A DNA stretch of 64,000 nt, taken from positions 186,001 through 250,000 of the forward strand of contig NZ_KB905392.1 of assembly GCF_000379465.1 (NCBI RefSeq), read 5' to 3'. This document shows positions 39,993 to 48,993 of the stretch, piece by piece. Under the pieces are notes generated by a model. It was not told the origin of the DNA, ran no database searches, and worked only from the letters and a program-made list of their open reading frames with translations. A program made the position numbers and the translations under genes. The stretch's first letter is position 1. Each line of letters opens with the position of its first letter. The stretch is from Sciscionella marina DSM 45152 (GTDB lineage Bacteria > Actinomycetota > Actinomycetes > Mycobacteriales > Pseudonocardiaceae).

Positions 39993-40964
39993 CTAGAACA
40001 GGGCGCTGGCCAGTTTCCGGCGCGCCGCGAGCACCCGCTCGTCGTCCCCCGGGAACAGCTCGAACAGTTCCAGCAGGTGGGTGCGCGCCCGGTCCTTCTG
40101 CTCACCGGCGCTGCTCGCGATCACCGTGATCAGCCGGTCGAAGCCCGCCTCGACCTGCTGGGCGGCCACCTGCTGATCGGCCGCGGCCAGCTGCAGTTCG
40201 AGATCCTCACTCGCGGCGTCCGCCTTCGCCACCGCGTCCGGATCGCCCTGCTCGGTGCGCCGGGCGAACCTGGTCTGGGCAAGGGCGAGTTTCGCCTCGG
40301 TGTTGCCGGGCTCCGCCTCGATGATCGCCTCGTAGGCCTGCTCGGCCGCGTCGAAGTCGCCGTCCTCGAGTGCCTGCTCGGCCGCGGTGAACCTGGTGTC
40401 CTCGGGTTCCTCGGCCTCCGGCTCCGCGGCACCCGTGTTCGCCTCGGCGGCCGCGATCCCGGGCAGCTTGTCCCGCAACCCGTCCAGCAGACCGGAAATC
40501 CACTTGCGGATCTCCGGTTCCGGAAGCGCACCGGAGAACGCGTCCACCGGCTGGCCACCGGCCACCGCGACCACCATCGGAATCGACTGCACCCCGAACA
40601 GCTGCGCGATGCGCGGGTTCGCGTCCACGTCGACCTTGGCCAGGATCCAGGCCCCGTTGGCCTCGGTGGCGAGCCGCTCGAGCACCGGGGAGAGCTGCTT
40701 GCACGGACCACACCACTCGGCCCACAGGTCGATGATCACCGGGATCTCGGTGGAGCGCTGCACGACGTCCTGGAAGCCCGCCTCGTCCACGTCGATCACG
40801 AACTGACCGCCGGAGCCCGAGCCCGCCTCCGGGTTCTCGGCCTGCTCCTTGGCCTTCTGCGCCGCTTCCGCGCGCGCCTTGACGGCCGCGAGATCGACGG
40901 CGCCGGACATGGCGGCGGTTTCTTGTACCTGCTTGGCCGCGTTACGCGGGTCTGGCCTCGTCAC
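39993..40964 (-). CDS. Thioredoxin-TPR co-chaperone-like protein
   Basis: A 323-residue protein. Residues ~55-160 are a thioredoxin fold with the active site WAEWCGPCK. Residues ~200-323 carry TPR-like helices ([40 protein letters not shown]), as in CnoX/YbbN. The family acts as redox co-chaperone. GTG at 40964 fits the typical [15 protein letters not shown] start of actinobacterial homologues; a later ATG would lose this part. Confidence 0.9.
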   Translation of the reverse strand: MTRPDPRNAAKQVQETAAMSGAVDLAAVKARAEAAQKAKEQAENPEAGSGSGGQFVIDVDEAGFQDVVQRSTEIPVIIDLWAEWCGPCKQLSPVLERLATEANGAWILAKVDVDANPRIAQLFGVQSIPMVVAVAGGQPVDAFSGALPEPEIRKWISGLLDGLRDKLPGIAAAEANTGAAEPEAEEPEDTRFTAAEQALEDGDFDAAEQAYEAIIEAEPGNTEAKLALAQTRFARRTEQGDPDAVAKADAASEDLELQLAAADQQVAAQQVEAGFDRLITVIASSAGEQKDRARTHLLELFELFPGDDERVLAARRKLASALF

Positions 40965-41007
40965 ATCACCATCCTGACATGTTCGCCCGCCCGCGCGCAC
41001 ACAGGCT

Positions 41008-42120
41008 TCACCACGCGTCGAGGCCCTGGGCGATCTCCGCGGGGCTCGGCATCCCACGCAGCTCCTCGCGCACCTGTGCCGCCGTGTCCCGGTAGCCCCG
41101 TTCCTCGACGAGCGCGCCGAGCGCGGCGGCGTCCACCTGCTCCGGTTCGCATTCCAGCCCCACCCCGCGCCCGGCCACCGCCGCGGCATTGATGTGCCGG
41201 TCCGCCCCGTCCGGGAGGACCAGCTGGGCGACCCCGGCGTCCAGCGCGGTGAGCGTGGTCCCGCCCCCGCCGTGGTGCACCAGCGCGGTGCAGGTGGCGA
41301 GCAGGCCGTCGAGCGGCACCCAGCGCTCCAGCCGCACGTTCGGGGGCACCACGCCGAATCCGTCGAGATCCACATCGCCGAGAGCGAACACGAACTCCGC
41401 GTCCACCTTCTCGGCCACCGCCAGGATGCGCTCCACAGTGGACAGACCGTTCATCTGCGGGGAGACCGTGCCGAGGGTGACCCCGATCCGCGGGCGCGCG
41501 AGCGGTTCCTCCAGCCAGCCGGGCAGCACCGCACCGCCGTTGTAGGGCACGAACCGCATCATCAGGTCCGCCGGATCCACCTCGGCCATACTCGGCGGCG
41601 CCACATCGATACTCGTGCTCTTCTTCGGCGGTTCGGTGCCGTACTCGGCGAACACCTCGGCTAGCTCGGCGGCCAGCAGCGGACCCACCTTCGAGGTGCG
41701 CCCGAAACCGACACCGACATCGACCGCGGGGATCCCGAGCAGGCCGGCTGCGAGCAGCGCACCCCCATTGAACGAGGAATGCACGATCAGATCCGGCCGG
41801 TACCGCTGCGCGGCCCGCACCACCGGTTCGACCAAGTACCGTGAGACCTGGGCGAACGCCGGAACCACCCCGGTGATGTCGCGCAGCGGGGCGTTGCCGA
41901 CCGCCATCTCCGGACGTTCGCCGCGCAACCGCTGCATCATCGTGCCCATGGTCAGTCCGGGTTCGATATCGGTGACGGGCAGGCCGGCCTGTTCGACCGC
42001 GAGGCCCGCGCCCGAGGTCGCGAACCGCACCTCGTGCCCGTGGCCGCGCAGCGACCAGGCCAGCGGAACCATGGGAAAGACATGTCCGATGGCGGGCATC
42101 GGCAGGAAAAGCACCCGCAT
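41008..42120 (-). CDS. UGT-type glycosyltransferase (GT1)
   Basis: A 370-residue GT-B glycosyltransferase. The N-terminal acceptor domain starts [21 protein letters not shown] with the GH catalytic histidine region. The C-terminal donor site has [33 protein letters not shown]. Such enzymes decorate macrolides and other natural products (EryCIII-like class). No biosynthetic cluster surrounds it. AAGGAG precedes the ATG and a dyad overlaps the upstream region. Confidence 0.88.
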   Translation of the reverse strand: MRVLFLPMPAIGHVFPMVPLAWSLRGHGHEVRFATSGAGLAVEQAGLPVTDIEPGLTMGTMMQRLRGERPEMAVGNAPLRDITGVVPAFAQVSRYLVEPVVRAAQRYRPDLIVHSSFNGGALLAAGLLGIPAVDVGVGFGRTSKVGPLLAAELAEVFAEYGTEPPKKSTSIDVAPPSMAEVDPADLMMRFVPYNGGAVLPGWLEEPLARPRIGVTLGTVSPQMNGLSTVERILAVAEKVDAEFVFALGDVDLDGFGVVPPNVRLERWVPLDGLLATCTALVHHGGGGTTLTALDAGVAQLVLPDGADRHINAAAVAGRGVGLECEPEQVDAAALGALVEERGYRDTAAQVREELRGMPSPAEIAQGLDAW

Positions 42121-42131
42121 GGCGGCTCCTT

Positions 42132-42149
42132 ATTCAACACTTGCTGAAT
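42132..42149. promoter_or_regulatory. Dyad upstream of the glycosyltransferase gene
   Basis: An 18-bp inverted repeat with outer arms ATTCA/TGAAT, 7 of 9 positions pairing, 12 bases before the glycosyltransferase ATG and overlapping its ribosome-site region. It looks like a repressor operator. The cognate regulator is not evident. Confidence 0.4.
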
Positions 42150-42249
42150 TCTCTATTCTGGACGTTACTCCCCCGGCTCGGGGCACGTCGGGTGAATGTG
42201 AGCGGCCGGACAGTCAGCGCGCGAGCTCGGCCCGCGCGTCCAGCGCCAT

Positions 42250-42775
42250 CGGGTTGACGCGATCGGAGTCAGCAGCTCGCCGAGCCGCCCGGTGGCCCAC
42301 GCGCCGAGTTCCCTCCAGGGTTGTGCGGCGGCAGCGTCGGTGCGTTCCGGCCCAGCACCGGAGCTCACGCCCGCTCGCGGTCAGCGCGCCCCGATCGTCG
42401 AGCAGCCCGCGCTCGGTCGGCTGTTCGGTTACCGCCGCCCATGCGGACTCCGGCGGGCACGCTTGGCACGCAGCTCCCCGCTCGAGCCACCGTTCCGCGG
42501 CGAAGAGCACCAGTGCACGGTTCGAGCGCCACACTGACGAGTGCGGCGATGCGCCAGGCATCGGGAAGGGCACGCTCGATCAGCGAGGGATGGACGGTGT
42601 GGAACGCCGAGACGACCGTCGCGGCGGACTCGGCCGCGAGCGGGCCGCGCGCATCCCGACATATCCCATCCAGCCACCACGGCAGCACAAGCCGTGGGCC
42701 CGCGCACGGGATTCCGGGGTGAAGTAGGTGACGTCGTGGACCGGCTCGGAACGCACCCACATCGCACGAGCCCGA
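42250..42775 (-). pseudogene. Frameshifted remnant of a SCO6745-family protein
   Basis: Family-like segments appear in order on the minus strand but in different frames: MWVRSEPVHDVTYFTPESRAR, then WWLDGI and ATVVSAFHTVHPSLIERAL, then AVTEQPTERGLLDDRGALTASGREL, and finally PWRELGAWATGRLGELLTPIA. At least three frameshifts are needed, and the span (~525 bp) is shorter than the usual ~800 bp, so internal deletions also occurred. The intact family contains a winged-helix-like C-terminus and is of unknown function. It follows the mutase gene on the same strand. Confidence 0.7.
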
Positions 42776-42784
42776 TGCGTGGGC

Positions 42785-44530
42785 TCAGAACCGGGCCGGT
42801 TCGATGTAGACGCCCCATTCGTCGCGCAGCGCGTCGCAGATCTCGCCGAGCGAGGCCTCCGCGCGCACCGCGGCCATCATCGGCTCGATCAGGTTGCCCT
42901 CCCCGCGGGCCACCTCGACCATCCGGGACAATGCGACGTCGACGGCGGCCTTGTCCCGTCCCGCCCTGCGCTTGGTGAGCAGCGCGTTCTGCTCCCGTTC
43001 CACCTCGTGCGAGATACGCAGGATGTCCAGCTCGTCCCCGCCGCCTTCACCGCTGAGCGTGTTGACGCCCACCATGAACTTGTCTTTCTTCTCCAGCGCC
43101 TGCTGGTAGGCGAAGGCCGCGTCCGCGATCTCTCCGGTGAACCAGCCGTCCTCGATCCCGCGCAGGATGCCGGAGGTCATCTCGCCGATCGGGTGTTCCC
43201 CGTCCGGCACGGCCAGCCGCGCCATGTCCTTGATCCGGTCGAAGATGCGCTCGGCCTCGGACTCGATCTTGTCGGTCAGCGCCTCGATGTACCAGGAACC
43301 GCCGAGTGGATCGGCCACGTTGGTGACCCCGGTCTCCTCCATGATCACCTGCTGGGTGCGCAGCGCGATCTGCGCGGCCTTGTCACTCGGCAGTGCGAGC
43401 ACCTCGTCGAGCGCGTTGGTGTGCAGGGAGTTCGTCCCGCCGAGCACCGCGGCCATGGCCTCGACCGCGGTGCGCACGATGTTGTTGTCCGGCTGCTGGG
43501 CGGTGAGCGAGACGCCGGCGGTCTGGGTGTGGAACCGCAGCGACTGCGCACGTGCCGTCTTCGCGCCGTACACATCGCGCAGCCAACGCGCCCAGATCCG
43601 CCGCGCGGCACGGAATTTGGCGATCTCCTCGAAGAAGTCCACGTGCGCGTCGAAGAAGAAACTCAGCCCCGGGGCGAACTGTTCGATGTCCAGCCCGCGC
43701 GCCAGGCCGAGTTCCACGTACCCGAACCCGTCCGCGAGGGTGAACGCGAGCTCCTGCGCGGCGGTCGAACCGGCCTCGCGAATGTGGTACCCGGAAACCG
43801 AGAGCGGCTTGTAGGCCTGAATATCGGAGGCGCAGTACTCCATGAGGTCGCCGATCAGCCGCAGATGCGGTTCGGGGGCGAACAGCCATTCCTTCTGCGC
43901 GATGTACTCCTTGAAGATATCGGTCTGCAGTGTGCCGTTCAGCTTGCGGATGTCCGCGCCCTGGCGTTCGGCGGCGACGAGGTACATGCAGAAAACCGGG
44001 ACCGCGGGGCCGGAGATGGTCATCGAGGTGGTGACGTCCTCGAGCGGGATTCCCTCGAAGAGCACGTCCATATCGGCCGCGGTGTCGATCGCCACGCCGC
44101 AGTGCCCGACCTCGCCGAGCGAGCGCGGGTCGTCGGAGTCGCGGCCCATCAGCGTGGGCATGTCGAAAGCGACCGAGAGCCCGTCCCCGCCACCGGCGAG
44201 GATCATCTTGTACCGCTCGTTGGTCTGGCGCGCGTTGCCGAACCCGGCGAACTGCCGGATGGTCCACGGCTTGCCGCGGTAACCGCTCGCGTGCAGTCCC
44301 CTGGTGAACGGGTACTGGCCGGGCCAGCCGATCCGGGAGAAGCCGTCGACCTGCTCCTCGGGGCGAGGACCGTAGACCGGTTCCACCTCGGCCCCGGAGA
44401 GCGTCGTGAAGTCCACATCGCGCACCCGGCCCGACTCGGCGGCCGCCGTGTACGCGTCCTGCCAGCGTTCGGCGCCGTCACCGGGATCGGTCCCGTATGC
44501 CGTCAGCGGATCGAAGCGGTCGACCGACAT
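42785..44530 (-). CDS. Acyl-CoA mutase large subunit, isobutyryl-CoA mutase-like
   Basis: A 581-residue TIM-barrel domain of the B12-dependent methylmalonyl-CoA mutase family, without the C-terminal cobalamin-binding domain. The position that discriminates substrates is F94 (IRQFAGFG) where methylmalonyl-CoA mutase has Tyr. Q212 (YIAQKEWLF) replaces its Arg. This F/Q pair is the isobutyryl-CoA mutase pattern, so IcmA-like activity is inferred. The B12 subunit (IcmB) is not in the window. GGGAGG precedes ATG 44530; a palindrome lies upstream. Confidence 0.9.
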   Translation of the reverse strand: MSVDRFDPLTAYGTDPGDGAERWQDAYTAAAESGRVRDVDFTTLSGAEVEPVYGPRPEEQVDGFSRIGWPGQYPFTRGLHASGYRGKPWTIRQFAGFGNARQTNERYKMILAGGGDGLSVAFDMPTLMGRDSDDPRSLGEVGHCGVAIDTAADMDVLFEGIPLEDVTTSMTISGPAVPVFCMYLVAAERQGADIRKLNGTLQTDIFKEYIAQKEWLFAPEPHLRLIGDLMEYCASDIQAYKPLSVSGYHIREAGSTAAQELAFTLADGFGYVELGLARGLDIEQFAPGLSFFFDAHVDFFEEIAKFRAARRIWARWLRDVYGAKTARAQSLRFHTQTAGVSLTAQQPDNNIVRTAVEAMAAVLGGTNSLHTNALDEVLALPSDKAAQIALRTQQVIMEETGVTNVADPLGGSWYIEALTDKIESEAERIFDRIKDMARLAVPDGEHPIGEMTSGILRGIEDGWFTGEIADAAFAYQQALEKKDKFMVGVNTLSGEGGGDELDILRISHEVEREQNALLTKRRAGRDKAAVDVALSRMVEVARGEGNLIEPMMAAVRAEASLGEICDALRDEWGVYIEPARF

Positions 44531-44559
44531 GATGCCTCCCTGTCCGTTCTCCCTACCAA

Positions 44560-44581
44560 GATAGTAGGACTTCCAACTATC
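44560..44581. promoter_or_regulatory. Palindrome upstream of the mutase gene
   Basis: A 22-bp dyad with arms GATAGT and ACTATC plus inner GGA/TCC pairs, located 30-51 bases before the mutase ATG. It lies where a promoter should be and looks like a TetR-type operator. No regulator gene adjoins. Confidence 0.5.
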
Positions 44582-44586
44582 GGTCG

Positions 44587-45045
44587 CCAGAGTGTGTTGT
44601 GTCACCGAAGGACTACCGGCGATCACGTGATGGGGACAGCCTCGACGACGACCGCGGGTTCCGCCTCGCGGGCGCGGAGAAGATGATGAGTGTGAAATGG
44701 CGGCGAGCCACCGAACGGAAACCTGATCGAGGCCGAAACAAATCAACGGCGAGCACGACAGAAGCCGCCACTGGATGCAGCGGGTGTCGCACTCGCCGTG
44801 ATAGTCACGCTCGATTGGCCGGGTTGCCCACCGCAGCCAGCCATGGCGCCCGAGTCACTCGACCGCCATCCTGGCTCACAGCCCCTTTGCCGGGCCCCGG
44901 CCTACTGCTTCACAGTCCGTTCGATGCCATTATTCGCAGCCCTTCCTTCGCGGGGATTCGCAGCACTGGCGATAATACTACGGCCAAGGGACAATACGTC
45001 CCTCGATACAGGTAGTGTCAACACACAGCACAGGGAGGTGAGCAA
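44587..45045. other. 459-bp intergenic stretch, no convincing gene
   Basis: Lower GC than neighbours in places. Only short frames without family similarity were found. A small hairpin, GGGAC-N5-GTCCC, lies at 44988-45002, and a possible GATAAT -10-like box is near 44970. This region probably carries the promoter and leader of the diguanylate cyclase gene. Confidence 0.5.
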
Positions 45046-45048
45046 TTG

Positions 45049-46368
45049 ATGACCGCGAGTGCTCACCAGCCACGTCTGTGCTCGCTCAGGAACTGGCAAC
45101 TGTGGCGGCAGCGTCCGCTGGCCATCGCCTGGCTGCTCGCCGTGGCGGGCATCGCACTCATCGTCACCGTGCTCGGTTACGTCTTTCTGGAACCGACCGG
45201 GCACGACCTGATCGTCTTCGGCGCACTGATCGCGCTCGGCGTCGTCCAGGCCGAGATCAGCCGGCATGTCGAGCGCACGAGGCGCAGCATCAACACCGTC
45301 CGGCACGTCGACCTGACCTCGGTGTGGACCTTCGCCGGAATCCTGTTGCTTCCGCCGGGCCTCGCCTATTCCGTGATCATCGTGCTCTACCTGCACCTCG
45401 GCCTGCGCAGCTGGCTCGGCGCCCAACCGCTGTTCCAGCAGATACATGCCCCTGCGGCGGTGCTCGTCACGGCGCCGTTCGCCCAGTGGCTTTTCCACCT
45501 GATCAGCCCGGTACCGTTCACCAACCTCGCCGAGGCCTCCACCACGGTGCTCGCGGCGACCGCGGTCGCCGCGCTCGCGTACTCCGTCGTGGACATGTTC
45601 ATCATCGCCATCGCCGCCGCCGTACTGCGCGGCGGCGACAGTTTCCGTACCTATGTCGGCGACTTCACCAACCACGGCCTCGACCTGAGCACCAACTGCA
45701 TCGGCGCCTTCGTCGCGCTCGCCCTGGTGTACCAACCGTTCTTCGTCGTGTTCACCATCGTGCCGGTGCTGGTCATCCACCGCAGCGTGCTCGTCAAGGA
45801 GCTCGAGGAGAAGGCCATCCGGGACCAGAAGACCGGACTGCTCAACGCCACCGCGTGGAACGAGTACGCCAATCAGGAGCTCGCCCGCGCCGAACGGCAC
45901 GGGACCAGCTTCGGCCTGCTCATGGTCGACCTGGATTTCTTCAAGCGCACCAACGACACCTACGGCCACCTCGCGGGCGACAACGTGCTCATCGCGGTGG
46001 CCGAGGTACTGCGCAACGAGACCCGCCGGTACGACTCGGCGGGCCGGTTCGGCGGCGAGGAGTTCGCCGTGCTGCTTCCAGAGAGCAACCGCAACGAGGT
46101 CGCCCTCGTCGCCGAACGCATCCGGGTGCGGATCAGCCAGCTCACCGTGGAGACGGATTCGGAGCAGGGGCACGTCCGCATCGACGACCTCACCGCCTCG
46201 CTCGGGGTCGCCATCTATCCCGGCCAGGGCCGCACCATCGACACTCTGTTGCAGACCGCGGACGCCGCCCTGTACAGCGCCAAACGCAACGGCCGCAACC
46301 AGGTCGTCGGCGTCGCCCTGCCCACGATCGGCGAGGCGGGGCAGGAAGAGGACAAGCGGGCGAGCTGA
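45049..46368 (+). CDS. Membrane-bound diguanylate cyclase (GGDEF)
   Basis: A 439-residue protein. Residues ~20-235 form about six to eight membrane helices. Residues ~255-430 are a GGDEF domain with the active-site motif RFGGEEF (~335-340) and DKTG-like entry (RDQKTGLLNATAWNEY). It should make c-di-GMP from two GTP. No RxxD inhibitory site is obvious. GGAGG lies 10 bases before ATG 45049 and 7 before an in-frame TTG at 45046, so the start could be one codon earlier. Confidence 0.9.
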   Translation: MTASAHQPRLCSLRNWQLWRQRPLAIAWLLAVAGIALIVTVLGYVFLEPTGHDLIVFGALIALGVVQAEISRHVERTRRSINTVRHVDLTSVWTFAGILLLPPGLAYSVIIVLYLHLGLRSWLGAQPLFQQIHAPAAVLVTAPFAQWLFHLISPVPFTNLAEASTTVLAATAVAALAYSVVDMFIIAIAAAVLRGGDSFRTYVGDFTNHGLDLSTNCIGAFVALALVYQPFFVVFTIVPVLVIHRSVLVKELEEKAIRDQKTGLLNATAWNEYANQELARAERHGTSFGLLMVDLDFFKRTNDTYGHLAGDNVLIAVAEVLRNETRRYDSAGRFGGEEFAVLLPESNRNEVALVAERIRVRISQLTVETDSEQGHVRIDDLTASLGVAIYPGQGRTIDTLLQTADAALYSAKRNGRNQVVGVALPTIGEAGQEEDKRAS

Positions 46369-46377
46369 GCACGCGGA

Positions 46378-46404
46378 TGCCCGGCCGATTCTTCCGGCCG
46401 GGCA
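46378..46404. terminator. Hairpin between convergent genes
   Basis: Arms of 10 bp (core GCCCGGCCG/CGGCCGGGC) around a 7-base loop, between the ends of the diguanylate cyclase and the snapalysin-like gene. A probable bidirectional terminator. Confidence 0.7.
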
Positions 46405-46450
46405 CGCTCCGCGGTACGGCTCGGCCAGCACGGCCGGACCGGTTCACGGG

Positions 46451-47023
46451 TCACATTCGTCCGGTCCCGCGCAGGGTGCAGATCGACGGGGCCATCACTT
46501 CTGCGGGACTGCCCCAGCCGGCGCACTGATAATTCGAATGGCCGTACCAGTCGTGCCCGAACTCGTGCGCCGCCAGCAGCGAAGCATCACCGACACCGCC
46601 CGGGAACAGCGCGATCCGCTGCCCCTGTCCCCAATTGCAGCCCACGATATTGCCACCGCCACCGCAATCGGTGATGTGACTGGTACGGCATTCGACGGGC
46701 GTGCCACCGCCCTCGGTGAGCCCCTTCCACGCGGCCGCGCCCTGTCGGATCGCGGAGGCGTACGGCTGGCAGGAACCGGTGAGAGTGAAACTCCGCTGAC
46801 TCGGGGTATCCCAGCCACCCGGCGGCGGCTCGAGAAGATCGGCGGAACCGGCCCGCGAGCCGACGTCGGCCACGGTGCTGCCGTGGCCCGCCTCCGGGTG
46901 AGCGGTCTGCGCGGCGACAGCGGGCTGCGGCGCCACCTCCGCCTGTGCGACCGGGCCGGCGATCGCCGCAAGGACGGTGACCGCGGCGACCAGACAGGAT
47001 CTGAGAAACATTCGCTTGTCCAC
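46451..47023 (-). CDS. Snapalysin-like secreted metalloprotease
   Basis: About 190 residues. A signal peptide (FLRSCLVAAVTVLAAIAGPVAQA) precedes a mature part with HEFGHDWYGH, the zinc motif of M7 small neutral proteases (snapalysin). Several cysteines (SCQPYAS, VECRTSH, DCGGGG, CTLRG) suggest disulfides. GTG at 47023 is favoured by an AAGG ribosome site; other starts at 47077 or the internal ATG four codons later remain possible. The upstream palindrome may control it; the LysR partner usual in Streptomyces is absent. Confidence 0.8.
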   Translation of the reverse strand: MDKRMFLRSCLVAAVTVLAAIAGPVAQAEVAPQPAVAAQTAHPEAGHGSTVADVGSRAGSADLLEPPPGGWDTPSQRSFTLTGSCQPYASAIRQGAAAWKGLTEGGGTPVECRTSHITDCGGGGNIVGCNWGQGQRIALFPGGVGDASLLAAHEFGHDWYGHSNYQCAGWGSPAEVMAPSICTLRGTGRM

Positions 47024-47170
47024 GATGCGATCCCTTTCTTTGAAAGAATGCGAAATAGCTCCGCGCACATTGGACATCGAATGACGCTATTGTCCTCAGA
47101 TGACCGGTTCAACCGGCTTTTGTCGCTAACAATTACCACTCCACAACGGAGAATAACCTGTGAATGAACT

Positions 47171-47205
47171 GTCATCTGTGAATGACATGTTCATTCACAG
47201 ATGAC
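47171..47205. promoter_or_regulatory. Perfect hairpin/palindrome upstream of the snapalysin-like gene
   Basis: Arms of 15 bp separated by 5 bases. A nearby TGAATGAAC (47160s) repeats half of the right arm, TTCATTCA. The region is AT-rich relative to its surroundings. It is an operator candidate for the protease gene, or a terminator after the thiamine-binding gene. Confidence 0.6.
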
Positions 47206-47287
47206 CTGAGCGCCGAGGTCCGGCGAATCCTCGTGATTCGTCACCGAGATTTCGCCATGACGGCCGCTGTCCCCCGCGCCGGTGCGG

Positions 47288-47590
47288 TCAGTCGCCCAGC
47301 CAGTCGCGTACCCGGTCGACTTTTCCGCTCAACTGCCCGGATTCGTAGCCGGGACGGATGTCCGCCTTGATCACCAGGCCGACCCGGGAGGCACCCACAC
47401 CCGCGGCCTCGGTCGCCCGTTTGACGACGTCCATGACCTCGTCCCAGGAGCCCTCCACGTTCGTGAACATGCTGTTGAGCTCGTAAGGCAGCCCGGACTC
47501 CTCGACGACGCGCACGGCGCGCGCCACGGCCTCGCTGACCCCACCGGTCTCATCGCCCGCTGAGGGGCTGACGCTGAATGCCACGATCAT
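47288..47590 (-). CDS. MTH1187 family thiamine-binding protein
   Basis: A 100-residue ferredoxin-like-fold protein (DUF77, YqgV/Ykof-related). Typical segments are MIVAFSVSPS, SEAVARAVRVVEESGLPYELNSMFTNVEGSWDEVMDVVKRA. Family members bind thiamine. ATG 47590 is the family start. Divergent from the TetR-SMR operon with ~80 bases between them. Confidence 0.9.
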   Translation of the reverse strand: MIVAFSVSPSAGDETGGVSEAVARAVRVVEESGLPYELNSMFTNVEGSWDEVMDVVKRATEAAGVGASRVGLVIKADIRPGYESGQLSGKVDRVRDWLGD

Positions 47591-47669
47591 GCAGCCACCG
47601 TAACGGTTTCCGGCCCGTTCGACAGTCATCACACACCGTGACCGACCTTCCGGATGGTAGGTTGGCGGA

Positions 47670-48278
47670 ATGTCCGAGACCCGCACGGAAATCCTCGTCG
47701 GCGCACTGGGGTTGCTGCGCGCCGAAGGGACGGTGTCCCTGGACAGTGCCGCCCAGCGGGCCGGCCTGACGAAGGCCGGGCTGATGCACTACTTCCACAC
47801 GAAGCAGGCCCTGATGCTGGCGCTGGTCGATCACGTGGTCGATCGCTGGGAGCAGCGGCTGACCGGTTTCCTTTCCGGACCACCGGGTGAGGCGACGGCC
47901 AGGGACCGGGTGCTCGCCTACCTGGACTGGACGCTGTCGACCTCGTTCGACTGTGCCGATCTGATCATGCTCGCCGATCCGCGGCTGCGCAGCGAACTGA
48001 CCGCCCGCTGGCGGGACCGCCTCGGCCCGTGGATCAACCCGGCCGCGGACACCGTACTGTCCGCCGGGGCACGCGCCCGGCTGAGCGCGGTGCGGATGCT
48101 CGCCGACGGGGTGTGGCTGGCCGATGCGACCGAGGTGTTTCCGTTGGCCGCCGAGGAAACCGAGCACGTGCGCGCGGCGGCACTGCGCTTGCTCGAGGAC
48201 CCGAACGATAGAGGCCAGCACGATCCAGGCCCGACCGATGCAGACCGAACGATGAGAACTGGACAGACTGGGCGATGA
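47670..48278 (+). CDS. TetR family regulator of SMR efflux pair
   Basis: A 202-residue regulator. The HTH (~residues 8-48) is LVGALGLLRAEGTVSLDSAAQRAGLTKAGLMHYFHTKQAL. A ligand domain follows. The stop overlaps the first SMR gene start (ATGA), so it is likely the operon's autoregulator, responding to the cationic drugs exported. Confidence 0.9.
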   Translation: MSETRTEILVGALGLLRAEGTVSLDSAAQRAGLTKAGLMHYFHTKQALMLALVDHVVDRWEQRLTGFLSGPPGEATARDRVLAYLDWTLSTSFDCADLIMLADPRLRSELTARWRDRLGPWINPAADTVLSAGARARLSAVRMLADGVWLADATEVFPLAAEETEHVRAAALRLLEDPNDRGQHDPGPTDADRTMRTGQTGR

Positions 48279-48613
48279 AGAACTGGCTATTCCTGGCCGG
48301 CGCGATCCTCTGTGAGGTGGCCGGCTCGCTGTCGCTGAAGGCCGCGCTCCACCATCCGGGCTGGTACGCCGTGGTCGCGGTGGGTTACGTGACCGCGTTC
48401 GTGTTCATGGGCGCCCTGCTGCGCGGCGGAATGGCGCTTGGCGTGGCCTACGGCATCTGGGGCGCCATGGGGGTCGCGCTGACAGCCGTATTCGGTGCGA
48501 TCCTGTTCGGCGAAGTACTGAACGTGCTGATGTTCGCCGGTGTGGCGCTGATCATCGGCGGGGTGCTGCTGGTGGAACTCGGCGCACAGCAGGCGAAACG
48601 GGTGCAAGCCTGA
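48275..48613 (+). CDS. SMR family multidrug efflux subunit
   Basis: A 112-residue, four-helix small multidrug resistance protein. The essential Glu14 is in LCEVAGSLSLKAA. It contains the SMR signature GVAYGIWGAMGV. Paired with the next SMR gene, overlapping by one base (TGATG). Paired SMR genes often encode heterodimers. Confidence 0.9.
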   Translation: MKNWLFLAGAILCEVAGSLSLKAALHHPGWYAVVAVGYVTAFVFMGALLRGGMALGVAYGIWGAMGVALTAVFGAILFGEVLNVLMFAGVALIIGGVLLVELGAQQAKRVQA

Positions 48614-48933
48614 TGGCCTGGGTGTTCCTGGTCCTCGCGATCCTCTGCGAGGTCAGCGCGACGCTGTCGCTGCGGATGGCGGCCACCGGCCGCAGGGTCT
48701 GGTACGCCGTCGTACTCAGCGGCTACCTGTTGTCTTTCCTGCTGCTGACCCTCACGCTGCAGCGCGGGATCGGCATCGGTGTCGCGTACGGCATCTGGGC
48801 AGCCGCCGGTGTCGCCCTCACCGCGATCGCCAGCAAGTTCCTGTTCAGGGAACCGCTCACCCGGACCATGGGGCTGGGCATCGGCTGCATCATCGCCGGA
48901 GTGCTGCTCGTCGAACTCGGTGCCGGTCGCTGA
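48613..48933 (+). CDS. SMR family multidrug efflux subunit (partner)
   Basis: A 106-residue, four-helix protein. Glu13 lies in LCEVSATLSLRMA, and GVAYGIWAAAGVALTAI is the family signature. It differs enough from the preceding subunit to suggest a heterodimer. Start overlaps the stop of the upstream gene. Confidence 0.9.
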   Translation: MAWVFLVLAILCEVSATLSLRMAATGRRVWYAVVLSGYLLSFLLLTLTLQRGIGIGVAYGIWAAAGVALTAIASKFLFREPLTRTMGLGIGCIIAGVLLVELGAGR

Positions 48934-48993
48934 ACCGGGACTGCGGGCGAGCGAACCGTGGTCCCGTCCTCCTCTCTGCTAGCGTCGATTCCC

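Noticed and set aside
42728-44686. Plus-strand frame of 652 codons opposite the mutase
   Set aside because: Antisense shadow; mutase active-site motifs are on the minus strand.
45078-46529. Alternative plus-strand frame over the diguanylate cyclase
   Set aside because: It is Arg/Pro/His-rich and lacks any domain, while the frame from 45049 has GGEEF and membrane helices.
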